Shown here: positions 35,405 through 43,607 of the stretch, one piece after another | Position numbering within the stretch: position 1 is the first letter of the stretch | How the letters are laid out: the number at the start of each line of letters is the position of its first letter | Source of the DNA: Burkholderia sp. Leaf177 | GTDB lineage: Bacteria > Pseudomonadota > Gammaproteobacteria > Burkholderiales > Burkholderiaceae | DNA: 64,000 bases | Assembly (NCBI RefSeq): GCF_001424345.1 | Contig: NZ_LMPF01000024.1 | Location: 425,986 to 489,985, forward strand | Direction of reading: 5' to 3' | The notes under the pieces: generated by a model | Told to the model about the DNA's origin: nothing | The model's input: only the letters and a program-made list of their open reading frames with translations | Databases searched by the model: none | Made by a program: the position numbers and the translations under genes

Positions 35405-35443
35405 CGGTCAGGGTTGTTCGACGGATGGGGGGCGGGGTTTTGT

Positions 35444-35640
35444 GCCGGGTTGTTGCTACGCAGGTCTTCGCGGGTTCTGTCTTAGCTGACTCGCGAAGAC
35501 TTAAACAGTAGCAACCCGGCATCACCCCAACCGCTACAAAACAACCGTCCAAGCGTCAGCGTCAAACCTCATGAAATGAAGTGCCGCCACGCACAGTGGC
35601 CAACATTGATAAAGAAGTCGACCAACACGGAACGCGCGAA
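35444..35640. repeat. Inverted pair of an interspersed intergenic repeat
   Basis: A forward fragment (35444-35491) and a reverse, longer copy (about 35492-35640) of the repeat seen at 63697-63925 meet head-to-head. GCCGGGTTG...CTAC pairs with GTAGCAACCCGGC at 35508-35520, and GTCTTCGCG pairs with CGCGAAGAC, forming a hairpin of about 77 bases. It lies between convergent genes, where it may terminate both. A diverged copy of a mini-ORF starts at 35576 (plus). Confidence 0.75.
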
Positions 35641-35692
35641 GCCCCATAAACGACCAACCCGGTATCCTACGCTCAACGCCCCTCATTCAAAC

Positions 35693-36919
35693 CTACCGCC
35701 CCTTCCGTGAAACCCGGCTAAAAACCGCATAACACGCGCAAGCGACTAGTATCGAATCAATCGATGGAATGCTCGTGAAAGTAAAAACATCTTTCACCGT
35801 CATAAACCCGACCAACGATCCAATAATCCACGCAACAAACGTCAACACCTTGATCTGTGGCTCGGCAACAAGCACCTTCTCGTCATATCCCCCACGCCGG
35901 TAAAGCAAAAAATCGGCGATATAAATTCCCGCCACCGGCGGTGTGGCAATTCCGAGAAACAGCAGGAACGGAATAAACCATCCCATGATGTCCATGCTTC
36001 CTACAATCACCGCAAGAATGCCCAACGCAACAGTGATCCGCCATTTGGAAAAGCGCGTGAATAACGTCGATACAACCAGCGTCCCCTGAAACATATTCCC
36101 GGCATTACCCGTCACCGTCGCGAAAACCAGAAGCAACGCGGCCGGAAGAACGGCGCCGAATACGGCCATCGATCCGAGTAACGAACTCTGTCCGGTTATT
36201 CCGCTAGGCGTCGCGCCCGCCCAATACAACAACGGATAAGCAATCAGAAATGTCAGTCCCGCGCCGAGCACCGCATGCTTGCGGTCATGCACGAAGCTGC
36301 CGAAATCCGGCAGCGTGGCGACCAGCACGATAATCGTGCCAACAACCGTCGATACCGCAACGCCAGTATTCATTTCCACAAGGCGCGCCGGTATCTCGGC
36401 CTGCCCATGCGCCGCGACATAAAGACAATACGCAAGCATCAATGCAATGACGGGCACCGCAAACTGCGCAACTTTCCCCAACAACTCAAAGCCAAACGCA
36501 GTCGCCGCGACAAAAATTACGCAGCCTACGGCGACCAGAATGGGAACCGGCAGATTCAACCCATGCTGCGCCAGAAGGTCGTGCACCGAATGCCCAAACA
36601 TATTGGCCGTGACTGCAATCCATCCGAACAAACTAACGGCGAGAAGAATGTTGATAGCGATCGCGCCTTTTTCGCCAAACGGGTATTTCACGATTCCATA
36701 AGTGGGCAACCGCGCTTTTTCACCCACGCATATGGTGATCATCGACAAGATGGTCAAAATGATGCTGCCAATTATCACTACCTTGATCAAAGCCGAACTG
36801 GACAACTGACTTCCCAGACTCGACGATGAAAGCAGAACCGGCGTCACCGCAATGCCCAATAAAATCAGTGCAATGCGATACCCGGGTGCGGTATTCAAAC
36901 GTTCGCGAGTTTCGCGCAT
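35693..36919 (-). CDS. NCS1 family permease (cytosine/purine/ureide type)
   Basis: The 408-aa protein has about 11-12 hydrophobic spans and NCS1 features: TYGIVKYPFGEKGA, SLFGWIAVTANMFG, and PDFGSFVHDRKHA between spans. AAGGA precedes the ATG. NCS1 carriers import nucleobases, hydantoins or allantoin with protons or sodium. As the last gene of the seven-gene FdrA operon (27 bases after the preceding gene), it is the likely importer of the operon's substrate. The exact substrate cannot be read from sequence. Confidence 0.85.
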   Translation of the reverse strand: MRETRERLNTAPGYRIALILLGIAVTPVLLSSSSLGSQLSSSALIKVVIIGSIILTILSMITICVGEKARLPTYGIVKYPFGEKGAIAINILLAVSLFGWIAVTANMFGHSVHDLLAQHGLNLPVPILVAVGCVIFVAATAFGFELLGKVAQFAVPVIALMLAYCLYVAAHGQAEIPARLVEMNTGVAVSTVVGTIIVLVATLPDFGSFVHDRKHAVLGAGLTFLIAYPLLYWAGATPSGITGQSSLLGSMAVFGAVLPAALLLVFATVTGNAGNMFQGTLVVSTLFTRFSKWRITVALGILAVIVGSMDIMGWFIPFLLFLGIATPPVAGIYIADFLLYRRGGYDEKVLVAEPQIKVLTFVAWIIGSLVGFMTVKDVFTFTSIPSIDSILVACACYAVFSRVSRKGR

Positions 36920-36946
36920 GCAAATAGTCCTTACAGTTCTCGATTA

Positions 36947-37336
36947 CTACGCAGAGTAGAAATGGCCCGTGTACGCACGCCAGCTTCCGTGCGAAGTTAT
37001 TTCCTTCTGGTTTTCAACGAGCCACGGTTCTGCGAGTACGCCGAGAACCTGAGTTCCATCGCGCAACGTAACCTTGCCAATCGATAATCCGGACGGCTCA
37101 CTCAGCAACAAACCCGCAAACGAAACCAGCGGCAATGCCCATATCTCGAGTGCGACGGACGTGCCGCCATCGGCGACGCGGATCATTCCCGGATGACGAT
37201 CGCCAATACTCCAGATCCGATAATGCGCATCGGTGTGATCCTCGCGAACGAAGACGCCCTGCGCGGCGATCATGTTCTTGTTCAGCTCCAATCCGCGCAT
37301 GAGCGTGCCGTTGACAGCGAGCAAGGTGGTTTCCAT
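36947..37336 (-). CDS. Stand-alone domain like the C-terminus of allophanate hydrolase
   Basis: The 129-aa protein resembles the C-terminal domain of allophanate hydrolase (AtzF), a gamma-glutamylcyclotransferase-like fold: LAVNGTLMRGLELN, a YRIWSIGDRHPGMIRV strand pair, SVALEIWALP, and SIGKVTLRDGTQVLGVLAEP. In AtzF this domain follows the amidase and acts on the amidase product; here the amidase part is absent from the operon. It lies between carbamate kinase and the permease. The assignment is by motif memory and should be checked by structure comparison. Confidence 0.7.
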   Translation of the reverse strand: METTLLAVNGTLMRGLELNKNMIAAQGVFVREDHTDAHYRIWSIGDRHPGMIRVADGGTSVALEIWALPLVSFAGLLLSEPSGLSIGKVTLRDGTQVLGVLAEPWLVENQKEITSHGSWRAYTGHFYSA

Positions 37337-37403
37337 AAACGTTATGCCTTTGTAAATCGTTTAAAAATCTGGATTGCTAAATATTCGATACGCAATAAAA
37401 AAC

Positions 37404-38363
37404 TTATTGCGTAATCCACGTTCCGGTTTTCTGATCGAGCGCACGACGGATCGCTTCAGGGCTCGTAATCAGTCCTTTTCCATTGCCGCCATTTGCCCTG
37501 CTGTAAGTCACAAAACGCATGATTGCTTCGATCTTCGGCAACATGCTTCCGGCGGCGAATTGATTCTGCGCAATGAGGGCTTTCGCTTCCGCAAGGCTCA
37601 ACGTGTCGAGCCAGCGCTGATCCGGTTTGCCGAAGTTGATCGCGACCTGTTCAACGCCCGTGGGAATCAGCAGCAGATCGGCGCCGAGTTGCTCGGCGAG
37701 CAGCGCGGACGCCAGGTCTTTATCGATAACCGCTTCCACGCCCGATATCTGCTGCTTGTCATCCACCACGACTGGAATCCCGCCGCCGCCGCACGCAATC
37801 ACGATGCAACCCTGCGCCAGCAGCGACGCAATCACGTCGCGCTCCATGATCTCGAGCGGCTGCGGCGACGCCACGGTTCGGCGCCATCCGCGTCCCGCGT
37901 CTTCCATCAAGGTCCAGCCGAGTTCTTGCTGGCGCTTGCGGGCGGTGGTTTCATCGAAGAAAGCGCCGATGGGCTTGGCAGGATTGCGAAACGCGGGATC
38001 ATCGCGGCTCACGCGGGTTTGCGTGACAACGGTCGCCACTTGCCGATTGATTCCGCGCCGGCGCAACGCGTTGCTCAACGCCTTCTGGAACATATAGCCA
38101 ATCGCGCCCTGTGTGTCGCCGACTGCATAGTCGAGCGGCACGGGACGGACTTCGTCGGCGGCAAGCTCGGAGCGTCGCAAAATAAAGCCGACCTGCGGCC
38201 CGTTGCCATGCGTGAGCACCAGATCCCAGCCGGCCTCGATCATTTCCGCGATGTGTCCCGCGCTCTCGACCACGGCTTCATATTGATCAGGAATACTATT
38301 GTGTTCGTCGTCGCGAATCAGTGCATTTCCGCCAACCGCGACAATCGCCAGAGGCTTCGTCAT
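37404..38363 (-). CDS. arcC: Carbamate kinase
   Basis: The 319-aa amino-acid-kinase-fold enzyme has AIVAVGGNALI (7-17), THGNGPQVG (51-59), the CACGGGG-like IACGGGGIPVV (around 190) and AVIDKDLASALLA. It makes ATP from ADP and carbamoyl phosphate, releasing carbamate that decays to CO2 and ammonia. Its position after FdrA and YlbE parallels the E. coli fdrA-ylbE-ylbF-ybcF set, where a kinase consumes carbamoyl phosphate from oxamate transcarbamylase. No arginine deiminase genes are nearby, so an ArcABC role is unlikely. Confidence 0.92.
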   Translation of the reverse strand: MTKPLAIVAVGGNALIRDDEHNSIPDQYEAVVESAGHIAEMIEAGWDLVLTHGNGPQVGFILRRSELAADEVRPVPLDYAVGDTQGAIGYMFQKALSNALRRRGINRQVATVVTQTRVSRDDPAFRNPAKPIGAFFDETTARKRQQELGWTLMEDAGRGWRRTVASPQPLEIMERDVIASLLAQGCIVIACGGGGIPVVVDDKQQISGVEAVIDKDLASALLAEQLGADLLLIPTGVEQVAINFGKPDQRWLDTLSLAEAKALIAQNQFAAGSMLPKIEAIMRFVTYSRANGGNGKGLITSPEAIRRALDQKTGTWITQ

Positions 38364-38381
38364 AGTGCGTCCCTGTATGGA

Positions 38382-39788
38382 TTAAACGTATTCGGCCAGC
38401 GCGCGAATTGCATCGATAAACCCCGGCATCGGCGCTGTCGTTATCCCCGCGCCGATCTGTCCGACGCCCGCCTGCTTGTGCGCAATGCCCGTGTTGATGA
38501 TCGGCAAGATGCCGCGATCGACGACCTTGCGTGCATCGATACCCGCTGCCGTCGGCGCAAAATTCAGCGCCGGCAACGTGAACGCGGGATTTCCGCCAAG
38601 GGTGATCGCCTGCATGCGACGGCTGTTGTTCGTGGCATCGGCGGGCGTTCCTCCCACGAACTTGACAATGGCCGGCGATGACGCCATCGCGAATCCGCCC
38701 ACGCCCGCTGTTTCGGTAATGGCGCTGTCGCCGAGGTCGGCTGCCGCGTCGTCCACGCCGTATCCCGGGAAGAACAGGCCTTCTACCGGATTGGCCGGCG
38801 CCTGGAACCATCGGTCGCCCGTGCCCGACATCTGAATGCCGAAATTGACGCCGTTGCGCGCCATGACGGTGATCATGGAGCTGAACGGAACATTGTGGGC
38901 CGCGTCCATCATCGCTTTGCACGCGGCCATGGAGAGGTTCAGGAAGAAGTGATCATTCCCCACGATGAACGCCGTCACGCGCTGAATGGTGTCGATTGGC
39001 AGACCGCTCGATAGCAATGCCGGAATCAGGCGCTTGATGAGCAAGCCCGTTGCGGCGGCGTTGCGGTTGTGGACTTCGTCGCCCATGTGCAGCGCTTGCG
39101 CCATTATCGGCTTGAGCTCGACTTCGCCGAGCACCTTCAACGCGGCCTTCAATGCGGGCGCGAGCTCATCTTTCATCCAGTGAAGACGGTCGAGCACTTC
39201 GCCGTTGTTCGCGCCGAAACGCAGCACTTTGCCGAGTCCTTCGTTGAAATTGCTGAACGTGCGGCGGCCGTTGGTCTTGTTCTCGATCACCCAAAGCGGC
39301 ATGGACGGGCTGATGATGCCGGCCATCGGACCGACTGCGCCGAAGTGGTGACACGGCTCGAAGCGGATCGCGCCGTCCTGCGCCATTTTTTCGGCGGCTT
39401 CATGGGTCGCGGCCCATCCTTCGAACAGGATCGCGCCGATAATCGCGCCCTTCACCGGCCCGCACATATTCGGCCAGTCGATAGGCGGACCCGCGTGCAG
39501 GATCAGCTTGCTCTGCGACATGGCGCTGATTGCGCTCGACGCGGTCATCACGTCCACGAGCACAGGTTGCGCCACGAGGTATTGATGGAACGCCTGCTCA
39601 TTGGCCTGCTCGACGAGCGGATGACGGATCAGCGAAGCGAGCGCAAGTCCTGCCTCGACGTTCCCAAGCGCGGGCGGCTGCCAGCTCAGGTTGATCACGT
39701 CGCCGCCGGCGAGGGCGAGGTTATCGGCGAAACTGGCAAGCCCCGCGTTGACCACATGCAGTGGCTGTTGGAATAGCGTATTCATCAT
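38382..39788 (-). CDS. ylbE: DUF1116 protein, YlbE family (transcarbamylase component)
   Basis: The 468-aa protein matches DUF1116/YlbE: conserved CGPVKGAIIGAILFEGWA, GAVGPMAGIISPSMPLWVI, HMGDEVHNRNAAAT, and FGIQMSGTGDRWF. In E. coli the YlbE family with FdrA and YlbF is reported to form oxamate carbamoyltransferase. Two adjacent ATGs are possible starts (GGAA upstream). It starts 8 bases after the FdrA stop, so the two are tightly coupled. Confidence 0.88.
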   Translation of the reverse strand: MMNTLFQQPLHVVNAGLASFADNLALAGGDVINLSWQPPALGNVEAGLALASLIRHPLVEQANEQAFHQYLVAQPVLVDVMTASSAISAMSQSKLILHAGPPIDWPNMCGPVKGAIIGAILFEGWAATHEAAEKMAQDGAIRFEPCHHFGAVGPMAGIISPSMPLWVIENKTNGRRTFSNFNEGLGKVLRFGANNGEVLDRLHWMKDELAPALKAALKVLGEVELKPIMAQALHMGDEVHNRNAAATGLLIKRLIPALLSSGLPIDTIQRVTAFIVGNDHFFLNLSMAACKAMMDAAHNVPFSSMITVMARNGVNFGIQMSGTGDRWFQAPANPVEGLFFPGYGVDDAAADLGDSAITETAGVGGFAMASSPAIVKFVGGTPADATNNSRRMQAITLGGNPAFTLPALNFAPTAAGIDARKVVDRGILPIINTGIAHKQAGVGQIGAGITTAPMPGFIDAIRALAEYV

Positions 39789-39795
39789 GGTTCCG

Positions 39796-41352
39796 TTATT
39801 TTTGCGCCTGGATTTGAGCGACGTGGCACGCCCAGAGCGCCGCCTGCGCGTTGCAACCTGCGACCAGCACGCGGGCTTCGCGCAGGATATCGACCTGGCG
39901 GCTTCGCACTTGCGGATCGGCCTGCGTGCCGCATACGTGCGAGATCAGCACCGGAAGATCGCGGCCGGCCGCCTGCAAACGCGCTTGCTCAATGAGCGCG
40001 AGCAACTCGGTGGCGGGGTCCATCGACGCGCCGTAGCCGAGCACGACGTCGAACAGGACAACGGCGGTTTGTGGGTCGTTCAGTTCGGAAAGGACGCGCT
40101 GGTTGCGCAGCGTCGGATCGATCATTGGATGCGGACGGCCGCGCGTGAAATCGTCGTCGCCCATGTCTACGAGCGTGTGGCCCGAGCTGTGCCAGATGTC
40201 CTCGAGCTTGATGTTTCGTGCAACCGGCGTATTCGATGAAGCCGAAAACCCGCGTTCGCGCAGCAGCAACTGGCTTTCGTAACAGAACGTGCCACCTGCA
40301 AATACGCCGCGAACGAAACGGCGAATGGGCGGCATGGTGCGGCTGTATTCATCGAGACGCTTTGCGTCCGGCGCGGCCACGACCGCCACGGATTCCGGTA
40401 GCGCCGTGCCGGCCAGCAACGCGACTGCGAAGCCTGCGGCATCGGCCAAAGTGTGCGCCGGCGTGATGCCAGGCACATTCATTTCGCTGGCACTCGCGCC
40501 GAGGAAATTGACGACAACCGGCTTGCCCGCCGCCCGGGCGCGCGCCAGGATTTTCTCCGCGACGGCAGGCGCCGGCGGCTTTGAAATCAGCACGATCACC
40601 TTTGTGTCCGGGTCCTGCGCGAGCGCGTCGAGGCCGTACAACATGGAGATGCCGCCAATCTCTTCGTGCAAGTCGTGACCGCCGGTTCCTAGCGCCTGAG
40701 AAATCCCCGCGCCCAACTGATCGATACGGCTCGTCACCTCCTGCAGTCCGGTCCCGGAAGCGGCGACCACGCCGATCCCCCCGCGCCGCACCACGTTCGC
40801 GAACCCGAGCGGCATGCCGTTGATGATCGCCGTGCCGCAATCCGGACCCATGACCAGCAGGTTTTTATCGCGGGCGAGGGTTTTGATCGCGCGTTCTTGC
40901 TCGAGGCTGACGTTGTCGCTGAAAAGCATGACCGACATACCCAGATGCAACGCCTTGGTCGCCTCGGCCGCGGCGTAGTCGCCGGGCACGGAAATCAGCG
41001 CGAGATTCGACGCGCTCTCTAGTTCCGCCGCCATTTCCAGACTCACCAGCGGCGGCGGGCGCACGCCGTCGCCGCCGGGTTCCTGCGGCTTTGCGCTCAG
41101 CGCTTCTTCGGCCAGTGCAAGCGCGGCGTCGCAAGCAGCGTCGCCACCACGAACGGCGATGACCAGATCGTTTGGACCAGCGTTGACGCCGTCGTCGAGA
41201 TTCGCGTCGCGCAATTGCGCCAGGTTAGTCTCGGTGCCCATTGCCACCGACGCCTGCTCGATATCCGGCAACGCGCTGATGCGGGCCGAGATCTGCATCA
41301 GGGAGACGGAGTCCTGATACATGTTTTTGAAAACTTTCGTTCTTATGCTCAT
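39796..41352 (-). CDS. fdrA: FdrA, acyl-CoA-synthetase-fold transcarbamylase component
   Basis: The 518-aa protein begins MSIRTKVFKNMYQDSVSLMQ, typical of FdrA. It carries a succinyl-CoA-synthetase-like Rossmann region (MGPDCGTAIINGMPLGFANV, then GGIGVVAASGTGLQEV and the GTGGHDLHEEIGG loop). A second ligase-like half contains DVVLGYGASMDPA. FdrA proteins are the large subunit of oxamate transcarbamylase in E. coli. An upstream in-frame TTG two codons earlier is possible, but the ATG has GGA 7 nt upstream. Confidence 0.9.
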   Translation of the reverse strand: MSIRTKVFKNMYQDSVSLMQISARISALPDIEQASVAMGTETNLAQLRDANLDDGVNAGPNDLVIAVRGGDAACDAALALAEEALSAKPQEPGGDGVRPPPLVSLEMAAELESASNLALISVPGDYAAAEATKALHLGMSVMLFSDNVSLEQERAIKTLARDKNLLVMGPDCGTAIINGMPLGFANVVRRGGIGVVAASGTGLQEVTSRIDQLGAGISQALGTGGHDLHEEIGGISMLYGLDALAQDPDTKVIVLISKPPAPAVAEKILARARAAGKPVVVNFLGASASEMNVPGITPAHTLADAAGFAVALLAGTALPESVAVVAAPDAKRLDEYSRTMPPIRRFVRGVFAGGTFCYESQLLLRERGFSASSNTPVARNIKLEDIWHSSGHTLVDMGDDDFTRGRPHPMIDPTLRNQRVLSELNDPQTAVVLFDVVLGYGASMDPATELLALIEQARLQAAGRDLPVLISHVCGTQADPQVRSRQVDILREARVLVAGCNAQAALWACHVAQIQAQK

Positions 41353-41476
41353 TTCCAATTCCGATGATCGTTACATCCGATGCTTCAAAAGCGCCCGAAT
41401 GCGGGCCTGGCGAATCCGGCGCTGTCCGTGCCGGATGCCATCGAACTGATGAACAGTTGGTCGCTGAATTTGTGCC

Positions 41477-42364
41477 TCAGCGGCTTTCTTCTTGCGCTAC
41501 CGTTTGAAGTGACCTGATTCCATGCAAAAACCCTCCAAGACAATCCACGCCAGAAGATGCGCCGAATTCCATGACTTTATTCGCGGCGAGTGCAATATCG
41601 AGAACCGGCGAACCGCGAATTAAAATGCTGATCAAATGGTCGACCGGTTCTGAAAAATGCCCCCGAAGCCCGAGAGCCAGATAATGCCGGCTAATACTCG
41701 TAGTTCGGTGCAACTGACCTTTTATTGCCGGACGCAATAGTTTCAAATGCGCCGCGATTACTTCAATATGTTGCCAAGCTTGTAATGCCGCGAGATAACC
41801 TAAAAGATAATCGTCGCCATCGGGTGTAAGTCCTGCACCGAAGCCGATCAACTCAGCCACGGCCGCGTCCAGCGCCGACTTTTCATCGGCAACATTCAGC
41901 AGCGGTGCGCGTCCGTCGAGAGGCCAGCCGGGCAACAACTGCAAATTGCTCCGTACTTCGCGCTGCCTGCAATACGCAATCAGTTGGCTGGAAAGCGCCG
42001 GATAGACGCCGAGGAACGCGTCGAGCGAGCAGGTTTCCCGCGCTTTTTCCGCGCTGGGCCGCCAGCACGGCGCCCCGCTCAGATCCGCGCGCCAGCGAGC
42101 CGCGCGCAACACATTGCCCTCGAGCGCCACCGGCTCACGCGGACGCGACTGGTGGCGCCAGTCCCAGCCGGGCGGCGTGACGATCCTGATGGCCGTTGGC
42201 AAGTTCTGATAACGCGGACTCAGCAACGTCAGCAATTCCCCGCTCGCGGACGACAGATTCAGCGCGTGCTGAAAGTGACTGTGCACCCAGAATCGGAGCG
42301 CCTCGCGCGGGCCGTGCTCGGCGAGATAACCGACCGAAGCCACCTCGAACGTGAGGAGCGCCAT
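41477..42364 (-). CDS. ylbF: DUF2877 protein, YlbF family
   Basis: The 295-aa protein shows the DUF2877 core LIGFGAGLTPDGDDYLLGYLAAL (around 172-194), the SISRHYLALGLRGHFSEPV helix pair, and the C-terminal GASSGVDCLGGFLHGI. It is the third partner of FdrA and YlbE in E. coli. A 124-base gap with a GCCCG/CGGGC hairpin separates it from fdrA, the longest gap in the operon. No clear ribosome binding site precedes the ATG. Confidence 0.85.
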   Translation of the reverse strand: MALLTFEVASVGYLAEHGPREALRFWVHSHFQHALNLSSASGELLTLLSPRYQNLPTAIRIVTPPGWDWRHQSRPREPVALEGNVLRAARWRADLSGAPCWRPSAEKARETCSLDAFLGVYPALSSQLIAYCRQREVRSNLQLLPGWPLDGRAPLLNVADEKSALDAAVAELIGFGAGLTPDGDDYLLGYLAALQAWQHIEVIAAHLKLLRPAIKGQLHRTTSISRHYLALGLRGHFSEPVDHLISILIRGSPVLDIALAANKVMEFGASSGVDCLGGFLHGIRSLQTVAQEESR

Positions 42365-42405
42365 GGGTTCTGAGCCTGAAGTCAGCTGTATGGTCAGCTA
42401 TCTAT

Positions 42406-43074
42406 TTAGCTGCGCAATCCGTCGATGACCTCTGCCGCGTTGCTCACCCATCCGAAAATCCCGCCCTGCGCCTTGATCATTTCAAGCGCCGATTTCTGGA
42501 ATTCCGGGAAATACGAACCCACGCAATCCGCCGGGATAATGCATTCATAACCACGGTCATTGGCTTCGCGAACGGTAGTCGTCACGCAGACTTCGGTGGT
42601 CACGCCGCACACAATAAGCGTCTTGATGCCGTGGTTTTGCAGGATTAGCTGCAGGTCGGTCTGATAGAACGCGCCCTTGCCGGGTTTGTCGATGATCGGC
42701 TCGCCGAGCGCCGGATACAGTTCCGGAATGATGTCGTGGCCCGCTTCGCCGCGCACCAGGATGCGTCCCATTGGGCCGTCCTCGCCAATGAAACGCTTGC
42801 CGCCGCGAGTCAGCTTGGCTGGCGGACAATCGGCCAGATCCGCCCGATGTCCCTCGCGCGTATGAATGATCAGCAGCCTGGCGTCACGCGCGGCCTTCAG
42901 CAGTTTCCTGCACGGTTCAATAGCGCTGCGCACGAATGAAACGTCGTTGCCCAGTGCTTCGCCGAACCCGCCCGGCTCTACGAAGTCGCGCTGCATGTCG
43001 ATCATTACCAAAGCAGTCGACTCCGCGTTGAACGGTAATGGAAATGGCTCAGCTTGAAACTGTTTTTGTGGCAT
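42406..43074 (-). CDS. Isochorismatase-fold cysteine hydrolase, biuret-hydrolase like
   Basis: The 222-aa protein has the triad Asp26 (MIDMQRDF), Lys133 (IDKPGKGAF) and Cys163 (TTEVCVTTTVREANDRGYEC). HTREGHRADLAD and GRILVRGEAGHDIIPELYP are blocks shared with bacterial biuret hydrolases (BiuH) and close relatives rather than with isochorismatases. It should hydrolyse an amide or ureide C-N bond. As the first gene of the FdrA operon, with AAGGA upstream and a promoter candidate at 43152, it probably performs the entry or an ammonia-releasing step. Confidence 0.85.
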   Translation of the reverse strand: MPQKQFQAEPFPLPFNAESTALVMIDMQRDFVEPGGFGEALGNDVSFVRSAIEPCRKLLKAARDARLLIIHTREGHRADLADCPPAKLTRGGKRFIGEDGPMGRILVRGEAGHDIIPELYPALGEPIIDKPGKGAFYQTDLQLILQNHGIKTLIVCGVTTEVCVTTTVREANDRGYECIIPADCVGSYFPEFQKSALEMIKAQGGIFGWVSNAAEVIDGLRS

Positions 43075-43607
43075 CTCAATTTTCCTTGATTAAGTCAGGG
43101 TTTGAAATTTTGTGTCGAATAGTATTTGCGATGTAAATAAGCCGTCGAATGATTATATGGAGTTTTTTCTGCCGCACGAATGAATTTTGATCGATTTAAA
43201 GATTATTCATTTTATTTCAAGCTTAATTCCATTCGTTTCCTGAATTTAATAAAATCATTAACACAAATGCATAGCGTTCTTATTGCGCCTGGATAAATCC
43301 GCGAGCGGCATAATGGCGCGGAGCATGCATGAAAACATACGATGGCACGCCGAAATTGAACCGGCAGTTCACCAGCTCACGGTCATTCGTCTGATGTTTA
43401 TGGCTGGCATCCGTTCCATGAACGTGCGCTCTTCCGAACCTTCGAATTACCCCGCTTTCCCGGCTCTTATCACCCGATGGCGTTGCAGCCGCCCACGCAA
43501 TAATTCATTCACTGGATAACGGCACGTCACTCGGGCGCAAGACCCCAAGCAACCGCGACCGTTCAACCGCAATAAAACAGCGTGGGCGCGAGCTCAACGG
43601 GGGTCAA
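43075..43607. other. AT-rich divergent region upstream of ureide operon and flhF
   Basis: This 533-base stretch has no supported gene; the 78-aa plus frame at 43283 lacks a ribosome binding site and features. The half next to the operon is strongly AT-rich. No regulator gene accompanies the operon on either side. Confidence 0.5.
43152..43157 (-). promoter_or_regulatory. -10 box TATAAT for the ureide operon
   Basis: A perfect TATAAT on the minus strand lies about 78 bases before the first operon gene in an AT-rich context. The -35 is poor (near TTCGTG), which suggests an activator-dependent promoter. Confidence 0.4.

Noticed and set aside
43283..43519. A 78-aa plus-strand frame before flhF
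   Set aside because: No ribosome binding site, no domain and unlike codon use; probably chance.
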